From contig JACMPN010000310.1 in the NCBI GenBank assembly GCA_014377495.1, positions 1 to 15,967 on the forward strand: a stretch of 15,967 nucleotides of DNA, given 5' to 3'. This document shows positions 6,613-12,918 of the stretch, piece by piece; within the stretch, counting starts at the first letter, position 1; every line of letters starts with the position of its first letter. The notes beneath the pieces were generated by a model. That model did no database searches, was not told the origin of the DNA, and saw only the letters and a program-made list of their open reading frames with translations. This DNA is from Candidatus Sericytochromatia bacterium. Lineage in GTDB: Bacteria > Cyanobacteriota > Sericytochromatia > JACMPN01. A program made the translations under genes and the position numbers.

Positions 6613-7626
6613 TCAGCGCCGGGGCGGTGACGTCGGACGGCCCGACGGACTTGGTGCCAGGTCCTTGAGGTTGTCGGGACTCGTCAGAGCGCCCAAAAAG
6701 GCCAGCAAATCTTCCTGTTCGTCGGCGCCCAAATGGATGGGTTTCATCTTGGGATCGATGTTCGGGTTGAACAGCCCGCCCCGGTTGTAGAACTTGACCA
6801 CGTCGTTCAGCGTGGCCTGGCTGCCGTCGTGCATGTAGGGGGCGGTTTTGGCGATGTTGCGCAGGGTGGGGGTCTTGAATGACGCCCAGTCCGACTGGAG
6901 CTTCGTCACGGCCATACGACCGACGTCCACCGTGTCGGTGTCCGTGCCGACGCCGATGTTGTGAAAATTGGTGTCCGAGAGGTCCGAGCCCTTGTGGCAC
7001 TCGATGCAGCGGCCGCGATCCTGGAAGACCTCCCAGCCCCGCTTCTGCGAGTCGTTCATCGCCGACTGGTCACCGGCTTGAAAGCGGTCAAAAGGCGACT
7101 GATTGGCCTTGAGGGCCCGTTCAAACGTGGCGATGGCCTTGCCCAAGCGCTGGGCGGTGGCCGGTCCGCCGTAGACCGCTTGGAAAAGCTGCGTGTACAG
7201 GGGATCTTTGTTCAGCTTGGCGACGACCTCAGGAAGCTTGGCGCCCATCTCGTCCGGATTCGCAATCGGCATCAGGGCCTGAGCCTCCAGCGTCGCCGCC
7301 CGGCCATCCCAGAACTGGGGACCGTCATGGCCGGCCGCATAGATCGTCGGCACGCTGCGGTTGCCCTTTTTGCCGCCGATGCCGGTGCCGACGGCCGCCC
7401 CGTTGGAAAACCCCCGACCGGGCTGATGACACGTCGCGCAACTGATGGAGCCGTCGGCGGAAAGTTTGGGATCGAAAAAGAGCCGCAGGCCCAGCTCGAT
7501 TTCAGGCGACGGCGTCCGGTTGGCCACGTGGGAGACCAGCAAAGCCGGAGCGGCAGGGGCGGGAGTCCGGCTGCAAGACACGAGCAGACCGGCGAGAATC
7601 GCCACGCCAATGCCCCAAGCCTTCAT
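6613..7626 (-). CDS. Dihaem cytochrome c peroxidase/MauG-family lipoprotein
   Basis: This encodes 337 residues. The signal peptide ends in a lipobox (LVSC, lipidated Cys18), so the protein is probably anchored in the envelope, facing the periplasm. Two haem c sites are visible: CATCH (63-67) and CIECH (207-211). Other family marks are FWDGRA (105-110), FKTPTLRN (250-257) and YMHDGS (264-269), where the Met matches the usual distal ligand of the C-terminal, electron-accepting haem. Family members reduce H2O2 with electrons from small cytochromes, or act as MauG-like oxidases; sequence alone cannot separate these. The start ATG at 7624-7626 has GAGGGG 8 bases upstream. The C-terminus ends in a Pro/Arg-rich tail. 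It seems monocistronic. Confidence 0.93.
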   Translation of the reverse strand: MKAWGIGVAILAGLLVSCSRTPAPAAPALLVSHVANRTPSPEIELGLRLFFDPKLSADGSISCATCHQPGRGFSNGAAVGTGIGGKKGNRSVPTIYAAGHDGPQFWDGRAATLEAQALMPIANPDEMGAKLPEVVAKLNKDPLYTQLFQAVYGGPATAQRLGKAIATFERALKANQSPFDRFQAGDQSAMNDSQKRGWEVFQDRGRCIECHKGSDLSDTNFHNIGVGTDTDTVDVGRMAVTKLQSDWASFKTPTLRNIAKTAPYMHDGSQATLNDVVKFYNRGGLFNPNIDPKMKPIHLGADEQEDLLAFLGALTSPDNLKDLAPSPSGRPTSPPRR

Positions 7627-7692
7627 CGGTCATCCCCTCACGCCAAACACTCAATGAGGGTTTGTCGGTCCCAAGGGCGGCAACCTTGCCGG

Positions 7693-7908
7693 ATGTTTAC
7701 GATTTTTCCACCGGGTCTTTACCTCATGGTCGCAACGGTGGCCATTGACCGCCTGCCCGGCGCCGACATCCGGTCGATCGGCCTGAATCTGGGCGCCTTC
7801 GGCATCCGGCTCAATGGCCGGGGCAGCGCCTACATCAACCACGTCAGCCTGGACGAAGTCGGCGCCCCGGTCAAACCCAAGGTGCAACTGGACTTCCAGA
7901 CCGAATAA
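7693..7908 (+). pseudogene. Stranded C-terminal fragment of a larger, possibly beta-sandwich protein
   Basis: The frame from 7693 gives 71 residues ending in TAA at 7906-7908. The part from LYLMVATVAIDRLP through GLNLGAF to GSAYINHVSLDE has the strand pattern and the final 'YI(N/D)xVSL' signature seen at the C-terminal edge of many carbohydrate-binding-type jelly-roll domains. There is no signal peptide, no good ribosome site before the ATG, and no room upstream for the missing domain, because the peroxidase gene starts at 7626. I infer a remnant left by deletion or rearrangement. A short intact gene cannot be excluded. Confidence 0.4.
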
Positions 7909-7924
7909 ACACCAAAGCAGCCGC

Positions 7925-10900
7925 TCAGTTGATGACCCGGATGCGGCTGGGGGTGATCACATACAGCGTGCCCGAGGGCGAGACGCAGACGTCGTTGGGC
8001 GCCGGCAGGGGCTGCCCGGTGGCGGCACCGGCGGCAAAGGCCTCGCCCGTCTCACCGTTGCCCATCACGGTCTGGATCTTGCCCGCCGGGGTGATCATGC
8101 GGACACGCCGACCACCCGTCTCGGCCACGTAGATCGTGCCTGCCGCGTCCAGCCCGATTCCGAACATGCGATAGAACGAGGCGCCCGTGGCGGCCCCGTT
8201 GTCACCGCCGTAGCCTTCGGTGCCGTTCCCGGCCACCGTGTAGAGCTGATTGGCCGCCATGGCCAAGCCGTAATGCGTCCCCGCCGCCACCGGCACCATG
8301 CGGATCCGCTGGATGTCCGGCTCGGCAAAGATGAGATTGCCGGCCGCATCCACTGCCATGTCACGCGGGCCCCGCAGGGACGTGCCGGTGGGACTGCCGC
8401 CGTCGTTCGGCGATGCTGCCCCACCGCCGCCGACGACCGTGTGGATGTTGCCGACGGCCATCGTCTGCCCGAAGTACGTCCCGGCGACGGCCGGCACCAT
8501 GCGGATGCTGTCGGTGCGGGAGTTGATGAAGTAGAGGTTGCCCAACCGGTCGAGTCCCAGACCGAGCGGTCGGTCGACACCGGCCGATGTCGCCGGCCCG
8601 CCGTCGCCGGATCCCATCCACCAGGGCTGGCCACCGGCGACGGTGTAGATGCGGTTGCCGGTCCGGCTTTGCCCGAACAGCGTCGTGTTCGCATGGGGAA
8701 CGACCCGGACCAGGCCGTTTTCGTAGTCGCTGATGTACACGTCCCCTTGGGCGCTGACGGCGACGGCAGTGGGGAACATGGTGGCCGACGTCGGGCTGAC
8801 GCCATCGCTGGCCGTGCCGGTGGTCTGGCCGTTGCCGGCGATCGTGTAGACGTGGTTGGCCGTCATGCTCTGCTCGAAGTATGTCCCCGACACGACGGGC
8901 ATCATCCGCACCCGGTTGTTGCGGGTGTCGGCCATGTACAGGTTGCCGAGCCGGTCGGTGGTAACGCTCTCGGGCCGGTAAAAAGTCGTCTGAGCGGCAG
9001 TGGCCCCGTTGGCGGGCGCCCCGCCGCCGGCCACGGTGTAGAGCGCCCCTGCGGTCATGGGCCTGTTGTAGAAGGTATTGCTCGTCCGGGGGCCGAAACG
9101 GACCCGCCCACTGTCGCCCTCGGCAATGAGGATGCCGTCGGCCGTTGCCCGGAGGCCGGTCAGGCTCCGTAAGGTGCTGGTCAGGAGGGGCTGCCCGTCA
9201 TCGAACGAGGTGCCGCCACCGACGATCGTATTGACGGAGTCTGCGGTCATCGCCCGGCCATAGTAGGTGCCGCTGGCGACCGGGACCATCAGCACGCGCC
9301 AGCCAGATTGGCTGCCGATAAAGAGATTGCCGGCAGCGTCGAGGGTTAGGCACTGCGGGTCGCCCAGCGGCGTCGCCCGGGCATGGACGCCGTCGGTGTA
9401 ACTGCCACCGGCGCCGTTCCCGGCGATCGTGAAGATGCCGTTGGCCGTCACCGCCTTGCCGAAGTACGTACCGGCCACCCGGGGGATCATCCTCACGATG
9501 TCGTCGCCCAGGGATCCATAGACATTGCCCAGGCCATCAACGGCCAACTTGCAACTGCCCCTCGCATTGGCGCCCACGGCATTAACCTCGTCGGTGAATG
9601 GCGGTGCCTGGGCCCCGCCGCCCCCGATCCGGTAGGTGAAGCCAACGGTCATCGTCTGGTTGAAGTAAATACCCGATAGCGCCGGCACCATGTTCACAAT
9701 GCCGTAGTTGCCGCTGGCGACGATGAGGTTGCCCTGGTGGTCGAAGACGCCACCGCTCGGATAGGCAAAGGCGGAAGTCGACCCGGCGACGTTGGTGGGT
9801 CCATGCCAGGCGTTGCCGTCACCGAGGACGGTGTAGACGTTGCCGGCCGTCATCGGCTGGCCAAACTGGTTGCCGGTGACCGCCGAGATCAGTCGCAGGC
9901 GATGGTTGTTCAGATCGCTGACGGCCACGTTGCCCAAGGCATCGACCGTGAGGTTGGTAGGCTGATTGAACTTCGCCTGCAGGGCTGGGCCACCGTCACC
10001 TGCATAGCCGCCCTCACCGTTGCCGGCGATCGTGTAGATGTTGTGGGCCGTCATGTTCTGGCCAAAATGCAAACCGTTGGCGACGGGCATCATCCGCACC
10101 CGGCTGTTGCGCATGTCGATCACGTAGACATTGCCGGCCAGGTCCGTCGTCACGTCCGAGACGTCAGTCAGGAGGGCGGCTGACGCCGCCGCCCCGTCAC
10201 CGGCCGGGGCCGTGGACCCGATCCCGATGCTGGACGCGTTGGTCAGGGCGGCCGAAAACGGGGTGCTGACGGTGGCGGCCCCGTCCACGACGGTGATCAC
10301 ATTCGAGCGCTGGGCGGGTGTCGCGGCCCCGCTGCCGTTACTGGCCGACAGCCAAATGGCGTAGTTGCCCGGCCGCAGGTTGCGGACGCTGAAGGTGCTG
10401 GCCACCGTTTCGTAGGTGGCGACGATCTGCCCGTCGGTTTCCGACACGAGCGTCGCCGTGTAGGCGCCGGCAAACGGACTGGTTACCGACACGGTCACCT
10501 TGGGACCCGGCACCAGCTGCAGGGTCGTGGCGAAATTGAACGCCGACCCGACGTCATAGCTGACGATCCCCTGAGTGACGGTGGCGACGTTCGTGGACCA
10601 CAGGGTGCCGCCGGCATTGAGCGGCACGGTGTCGCCGGTGCTCCCATAGGCGTCGACCGCCAGTCGGTATGAGCCATCCGCCAAACCGGCAAACGCCAGA
10701 TTCAGCGGTGAGGTGATCGGGGTCATCGCCGTGGCGGTCGCCCGCACGTCGGTGGCATTGCCGGGGGTATACAGGTTGAAACGCAGGTGGTGGAGAGCAT
10801 CCATCGCCGACTGGGTCCGGAATCCCGATTGGCCCTCGATCTCCAGGGCCACCCGGACGATGACGCCTTTGGTGTCCCCGGTGCCGCCTGCCAACATGCC

Positions 10901-10966
10901 GGGCGTCATCCGACACCCGGCGAGCAACTGGGCGCACAGAAAGAGCACTACGACAATCAGATGCAT
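7925..10966 (-). CDS. Giant NHL-repeat lipoprotein with twelve repeats
   Basis: This encodes 1013 residues. The signal peptide has lipobox LAGC (Cys18), so the product is probably a lipoprotein. Residues of about 30 to 260 look like one or two beta-sandwich domains (for example GSYRLAVDAYG and RNLRPGNYAIWLSASN). From about 265 to the end I count twelve NHL-like repeats of about 55-70 residues, each with a core like LAVDxxGNxYxxDxxxxRVRM, most followed by a linker like FGQxMTAxNVYTVAGNG. Repeats 11 and 12 are shorter and lack the linker. Twelve blades would make two six-bladed propellers. NHL propellers generally bind proteins, nucleic acids or glycans; this one's ligand is unknown. ATG at 10964-10966 has GGAG 8 bases upstream. 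Confidence 0.93.
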   Translation of the reverse strand: MHLIVVVLFLCAQLLAGCRMTPGMLAGGTGDTKGVIVRVALEIEGQSGFRTQSAMDALHHLRFNLYTPGNATDVRATATAMTPITSPLNLAFAGLADGSYRLAVDAYGSTGDTVPLNAGGTLWSTNVATVTQGIVSYDVGSAFNFATTLQLVPGPKVTVSVTSPFAGAYTATLVSETDGQIVATYETVASTFSVRNLRPGNYAIWLSASNGSGAATPAQRSNVITVVDGAATVSTPFSAALTNASSIGIGSTAPAGDGAAASAALLTDVSDVTTDLAGNVYVIDMRNSRVRMMPVANGLHFGQNMTAHNIYTIAGNGEGGYAGDGGPALQAKFNQPTNLTVDALGNVAVSDLNNHRLRLISAVTGNQFGQPMTAGNVYTVLGDGNAWHGPTNVAGSTSAFAYPSGGVFDHQGNLIVASGNYGIVNMVPALSGIYFNQTMTVGFTYRIGGGGAQAPPFTDEVNAVGANARGSCKLAVDGLGNVYGSLGDDIVRMIPRVAGTYFGKAVTANGIFTIAGNGAGGSYTDGVHARATPLGDPQCLTLDAAGNLFIGSQSGWRVLMVPVASGTYYGRAMTADSVNTIVGGGTSFDDGQPLLTSTLRSLTGLRATADGILIAEGDSGRVRFGPRTSNTFYNRPMTAGALYTVAGGGAPANGATAAQTTFYRPESVTTDRLGNLYMADTRNNRVRMMPVVSGTYFEQSMTANHVYTIAGNGQTTGTASDGVSPTSATMFPTAVAVSAQGDVYISDYENGLVRVVPHANTTLFGQSRTGNRIYTVAGGQPWWMGSGDGGPATSAGVDRPLGLGLDRLGNLYFINSRTDSIRMVPAVAGTYFGQTMAVGNIHTVVGGGGAASPNDGGSPTGTSLRGPRDMAVDAAGNLIFAEPDIQRIRMVPVAAGTHYGLAMAANQLYTVAGNGTEGYGGDNGAATGASFYRMFGIGLDAAGTIYVAETGGRRVRMITPAGKIQTVMGNGETGEAFAAGAATGQPLPAPNDVCVSPSGTLYVITPSRIRVIN

Positions 10967-11038
10967 CCGGATATCTCCGATGACGACGGGCCAGTGCCGA
11001 CGAAAAGCGCCTGCTCCGTAGGGCGTGGGCTTGCTACC

Positions 11039-11065
11039 CTTATACCTTTTTTTTGAAACTTACAA
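11039..11065 (-). promoter_or_regulatory. Candidate promoter for the NHL lipoprotein gene
   Basis: On the minus strand TTGTAA (11065-11060) and TATAAG (11044-11039) flank a 15-base A-rich spacer. The -10 is good, but the spacer is shorter than the usual 16-18. It lies about 70 bases before the start codon at 10966. Confidence 0.4.
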
Positions 11066-11099
11066 AAGCGGCAAAGCCGGAGGCCAACAAGGTTTTAAT

Positions 11100-11130
11100 C
11101 GTTGCCGGACTACGGGAATGACCGGCAACG
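11100..11130 (-). terminator. Hairpin downstream of the ferredoxin gene
   Basis: A perfect 9-bp stem (11100-11108 with 11122-11130) with a 13-base loop lies 27 bases past the ferredoxin stop. The following minus-strand sequence (ATTAAAACC) is AT-rich but has no U run, so termination is uncertain. Confidence 0.4.
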
Positions 11131-11156
11131 CCACCGGGCAGACCGCAGACGGCCCC

Positions 11157-11519
11157 TCAGGGGATACGGCGGCCGATCAGACGTGCGACGGGTACGCCGC
11201 CGATCAGATGCTCATCGACAATGGCCGGGACGTCCTTGGGCGTGACGCCCTCGTACCAGATGCCGTCCGGGTAGACGAGCACCATCGGACCGCTCTCGCA
11301 GAAGCCGACGGAACTGCACTCGGTGAGCACGACGCAGCCGGCCGGGTTGGCCTTTTCGGGTTTGCCGAACAGCAGGTCCCGCTCGTTGAGGACCTGCTTC
11401 AGCGTGTCTTTGACGTCCTCGGCCCCGCGTTTCATGCAGGACTTGCCGTGGCAGACGAAGACCTGGCGATTCAGGTCGGCGTCCTTGACGTGGCGGCGGG
11501 GCAGTTCAGGATGGGGCAT
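11157..11519 (-). CDS. Thioredoxin-like [2Fe-2S] ferredoxin family protein
   Basis: The ATG at 11517-11519 is preferred over the GTG eight codons upstream, because GGAGGAG lies 9 bases before it; this gives 120 residues. The fold is recognised from FVCHGKSC near the N-terminus, then ESGPMVLVYPDGIWY, GVTPKDVPAIVDEHL and GGVPV, which match the thioredoxin-like ferredoxins (Aquifex Fd-type). They bind a [2Fe-2S] cluster and carry single electrons in the cytoplasm. Cysteines are C23 and C28, one in AGC, and two in ECSSVGFC. The canonical second pair is CxxxC; here it is C-x5-C with Ser at the usual third-ligand position, so cluster ligation may differ. The partner enzyme is not in the window. Confidence 0.88.
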   Translation of the reverse strand: MPHPELPRRHVKDADLNRQVFVCHGKSCMKRGAEDVKDTLKQVLNERDLLFGKPEKANPAGCVVLTECSSVGFCESGPMVLVYPDGIWYEGVTPKDVPAIVDEHLIGGVPVARLIGRRIP

Positions 11520-11605
11520 GGGACCGATCTCCTCCCGGATCACCTTACGGCAGGGGGATCACTTCCACAAACAGCGCCAATCCAAGCCCCGTAACCGTTT
11601 GACAC

Positions 11606-11623
11606 CCGGCGGATCACCGCCGG
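11606..11623 (-). terminator. Small hairpin between the lipoprotein and ferredoxin genes
   Basis: A 7-bp GC stem (11606-11612 with 11617-11623) with a 4-base loop lies about 55 bases past the stop of the minus-strand lipoprotein gene. No U tract follows, so it may be an attenuating or processing hairpin within a lipoprotein-ferredoxin transcript. Confidence 0.25.
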
Positions 11624-11676
11624 CGACACGGACGGACCCTGTCCGCAGGCACAGCGCCCCGACCGGTAAGCGCCGT

Positions 11677-12105
11677 TCAAAGCCCCCCGATGATGACGGG
11701 GTCCGTGCTGACGACGACGGTGAGATTGGCCGCCACGGCCGGTGCCGGCGGACCGTTGCTCCCGTTGCTCCCGTTGCTCCCGCCCCCACCCGCTGGAGCA
11801 CCTCCGGCCGGAGGCGCTCCAGCGGGTGGGGGCGCCCCGGGTGGGGTCGCAAGGCCGTTGGCAGCTCCAGGTGTCCCCACGCCACCGGCCGGGACCTCCG
11901 CACTCGCGCTGCCGCCGTCTTTGATCGGGCCCGACTGGGGAGCCGCGACCGAGAGGCCGGCACCCGTCAGCCTGGAACGATCCACATGGAACACGATGGG
12001 CCCCGCACAGCCGGCAAGACTCACTATGAGGAGCGCCGCGCCGCTGAGGACGTGCGTGACTCCGAAAAAAGGGCGAGGCAAATAACTAGGCATGGGTAAG
12101 TACAT
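11677..12105 (-). CDS. Small Gly/Pro/Ala-rich lipoprotein
   Basis: This encodes 142 residues. The long N-terminus leads into a hydrophobic stretch and a lipobox (SLAGC, Cys33). A short segment follows (GPIVFHVDRSRLTGAG), then a low-complexity linker of Gly, Pro and Ala with three GSN units, and a final hydrophobic, threonine-containing strand (NLTVVVSTDPVIIGG). No domain is recognised; it is probably an anchored envelope protein. The start is uncertain: ATG at 12103-12105 has only a weak GGGTATG upstream, and a second ATG at 12091-12093 is also possible. Both keep the signal intact. The linker is encoded by a tandem repeat and a 54-base palindrome, because of which both DNA strands are open here. 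The signal peptide and lipobox favour the minus strand. Confidence 0.7.
   Translation of the reverse strand: MYLPMPSYLPRPFFGVTHVLSGAALLIVSLAGCAGPIVFHVDRSRLTGAGLSVAAPQSGPIKDGGSASAEVPAGGVGTPGAANGLATPPGAPPPAGAPPAGGAPAGGGGSNGSNGSNGPPAPAVAANLTVVVSTDPVIIGGL
11753..11779. repeat. Three perfect 9-base tandem repeats within the lipoprotein gene
   Basis: CCGTTGCTC occurs three times in a row. On the coding minus strand it gives the GSN repeats of the linker. The unit length keeps the frame, so copy number can change by slippage without breaking the gene. Confidence 0.85.
11781..11834. repeat. Near-perfect 54-base palindrome within the lipoprotein gene
   Basis: Two 27-base arms (11781-11807 and 11808-11834) are reverse complements with a single mismatch and no spacer. 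It is GC-rich, so it could extrude as a cruciform or fold as a very stable mRNA hairpin. It encodes the Pro/Ala/Gly part of the linker in frame, and the complementary strand would read almost the same peptide. Confidence 0.9.
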
Positions 12106-12353
12106 TCATACCCAGTTTTCACACTGGTTCACGGGTGGCAATGCCGTCCGCCATAAAGAGCTGACGTCCCCATCACACGACGGTGACCCTGATCGGAACC
12201 ACCCTCCACCAACCTGACCGACATTCTTAGGCAAGGGTTAACCTGATCAGCCTGAAACGATAAGAAAGCCGCACGGAGTTGTTCCCGATAGACCCTGTGT
12301 GGAAGCCGTTAAGGCAGTGGTCCACCGGAGAGAGTGTCAGAGGAGAGACGACC

Positions 12354-12833
12354 ATGAACGCTGCCATCAACCCCATCCAGGCCACCGCACCGACCGCCAC
12401 GCAGCCGACGGCGCCCCATCGCAAGCCCCTCGATGCCATCGGCCATGCCATGCATCCGAGCGATACTTTCAAACCGCTTTACTCGGGACTCGGCCGGGGC
12501 ACCGCCTCCGCCCTGATCCTGCCCGCTCTGACCTCCTGCGCCGCCGGCATGACCAGGACGGAACGCCTACAGGGCATTGCCAGCGGTCTCGGCGGTGTCG
12601 CCGTCGGCACGGCCGTCGGCATGGTCGGCAACAAGCTTTCCGACAGCCGGGTCACGATCACGATCATCGGCGCTGCGGCGTCCGCCGTGGCCGTGGGTGT
12701 CGCCTCGTCCTTCCTGACCAAGGGTGCTGCCGGCCGGGTCGCCACCATCGGGTTCCTGTCTGCCAATGCGGCGATGACCGGCGCCTTCGCCTCCTTCGGG
12801 GCCATGAAGAAGTCCCAGGAACTCGCCAAGTAG
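12354..12833 (+). CDS. Small Gly/Ala-rich membrane protein of unknown function
   Basis: ATG at 12354 follows AGGAGA at a spacing of about 8, giving 159 residues. The first 45 are Ala/Thr/Pro-rich and polar. Then come hydrophobic, small-residue segments at about 48-66, 77-93, 99-121 and 128-150, the second with a glycine-zipper pattern (GLGGVAVGTAVG). The short tail ends in charged KKSQELAK. It is probably an integral membrane protein with three or four helices; without a signal peptide the N-terminus is likely cytoplasmic. I do not recognise the family. The 248-base gap upstream is shared with the divergent lipoprotein gene and shows only a weak TTAACC-N17-TAAGAA pair around 12239-12267. A strong terminator follows. 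Confidence 0.8.
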   Translation: MNAAINPIQATAPTATQPTAPHRKPLDAIGHAMHPSDTFKPLYSGLGRGTASALILPALTSCAAGMTRTERLQGIASGLGGVAVGTAVGMVGNKLSDSRVTITIIGAAASAVAVGVASSFLTKGAAGRVATIGFLSANAAMTGAFASFGAMKKSQELAK

Positions 12834-12866
12834 GACCGGGGTCGTCCCGGCACGCCTCACTCGTCA

Positions 12867-12894
12867 AAAGGCCTCCCGAAACCGGGAGGCCTTT
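12867..12894. terminator. Strong bidirectional intrinsic terminator
   Basis: A perfect 11-bp stem (12867-12877 with 12884-12894) with a 6-base loop has T runs on both outgoing strands. It sits between two convergent genes, 33 bases after the stop at 12833 and 25 bases past the minus-strand stop at 12919, and probably ends both transcripts. Confidence 0.88.
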
Positions 12895-12918
12895 GTCATG
12901 CCGTGGGCGCCATGCCCC

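Noticed and set aside
7814..9172. Plus-strand open frame of about 450 codons opposite the NHL gene
   Set aside because: Its repeats simply mirror the NHL repeats on the other strand, and it has no ribosome site or recognisable domain.
11690..12085. Plus-strand open frame opposite the small lipoprotein, also Pro/Ala/Gly-rich
   Set aside because: The shared peptide arises from the palindrome. The minus strand has a signal peptide with lipobox and the plus strand has none.
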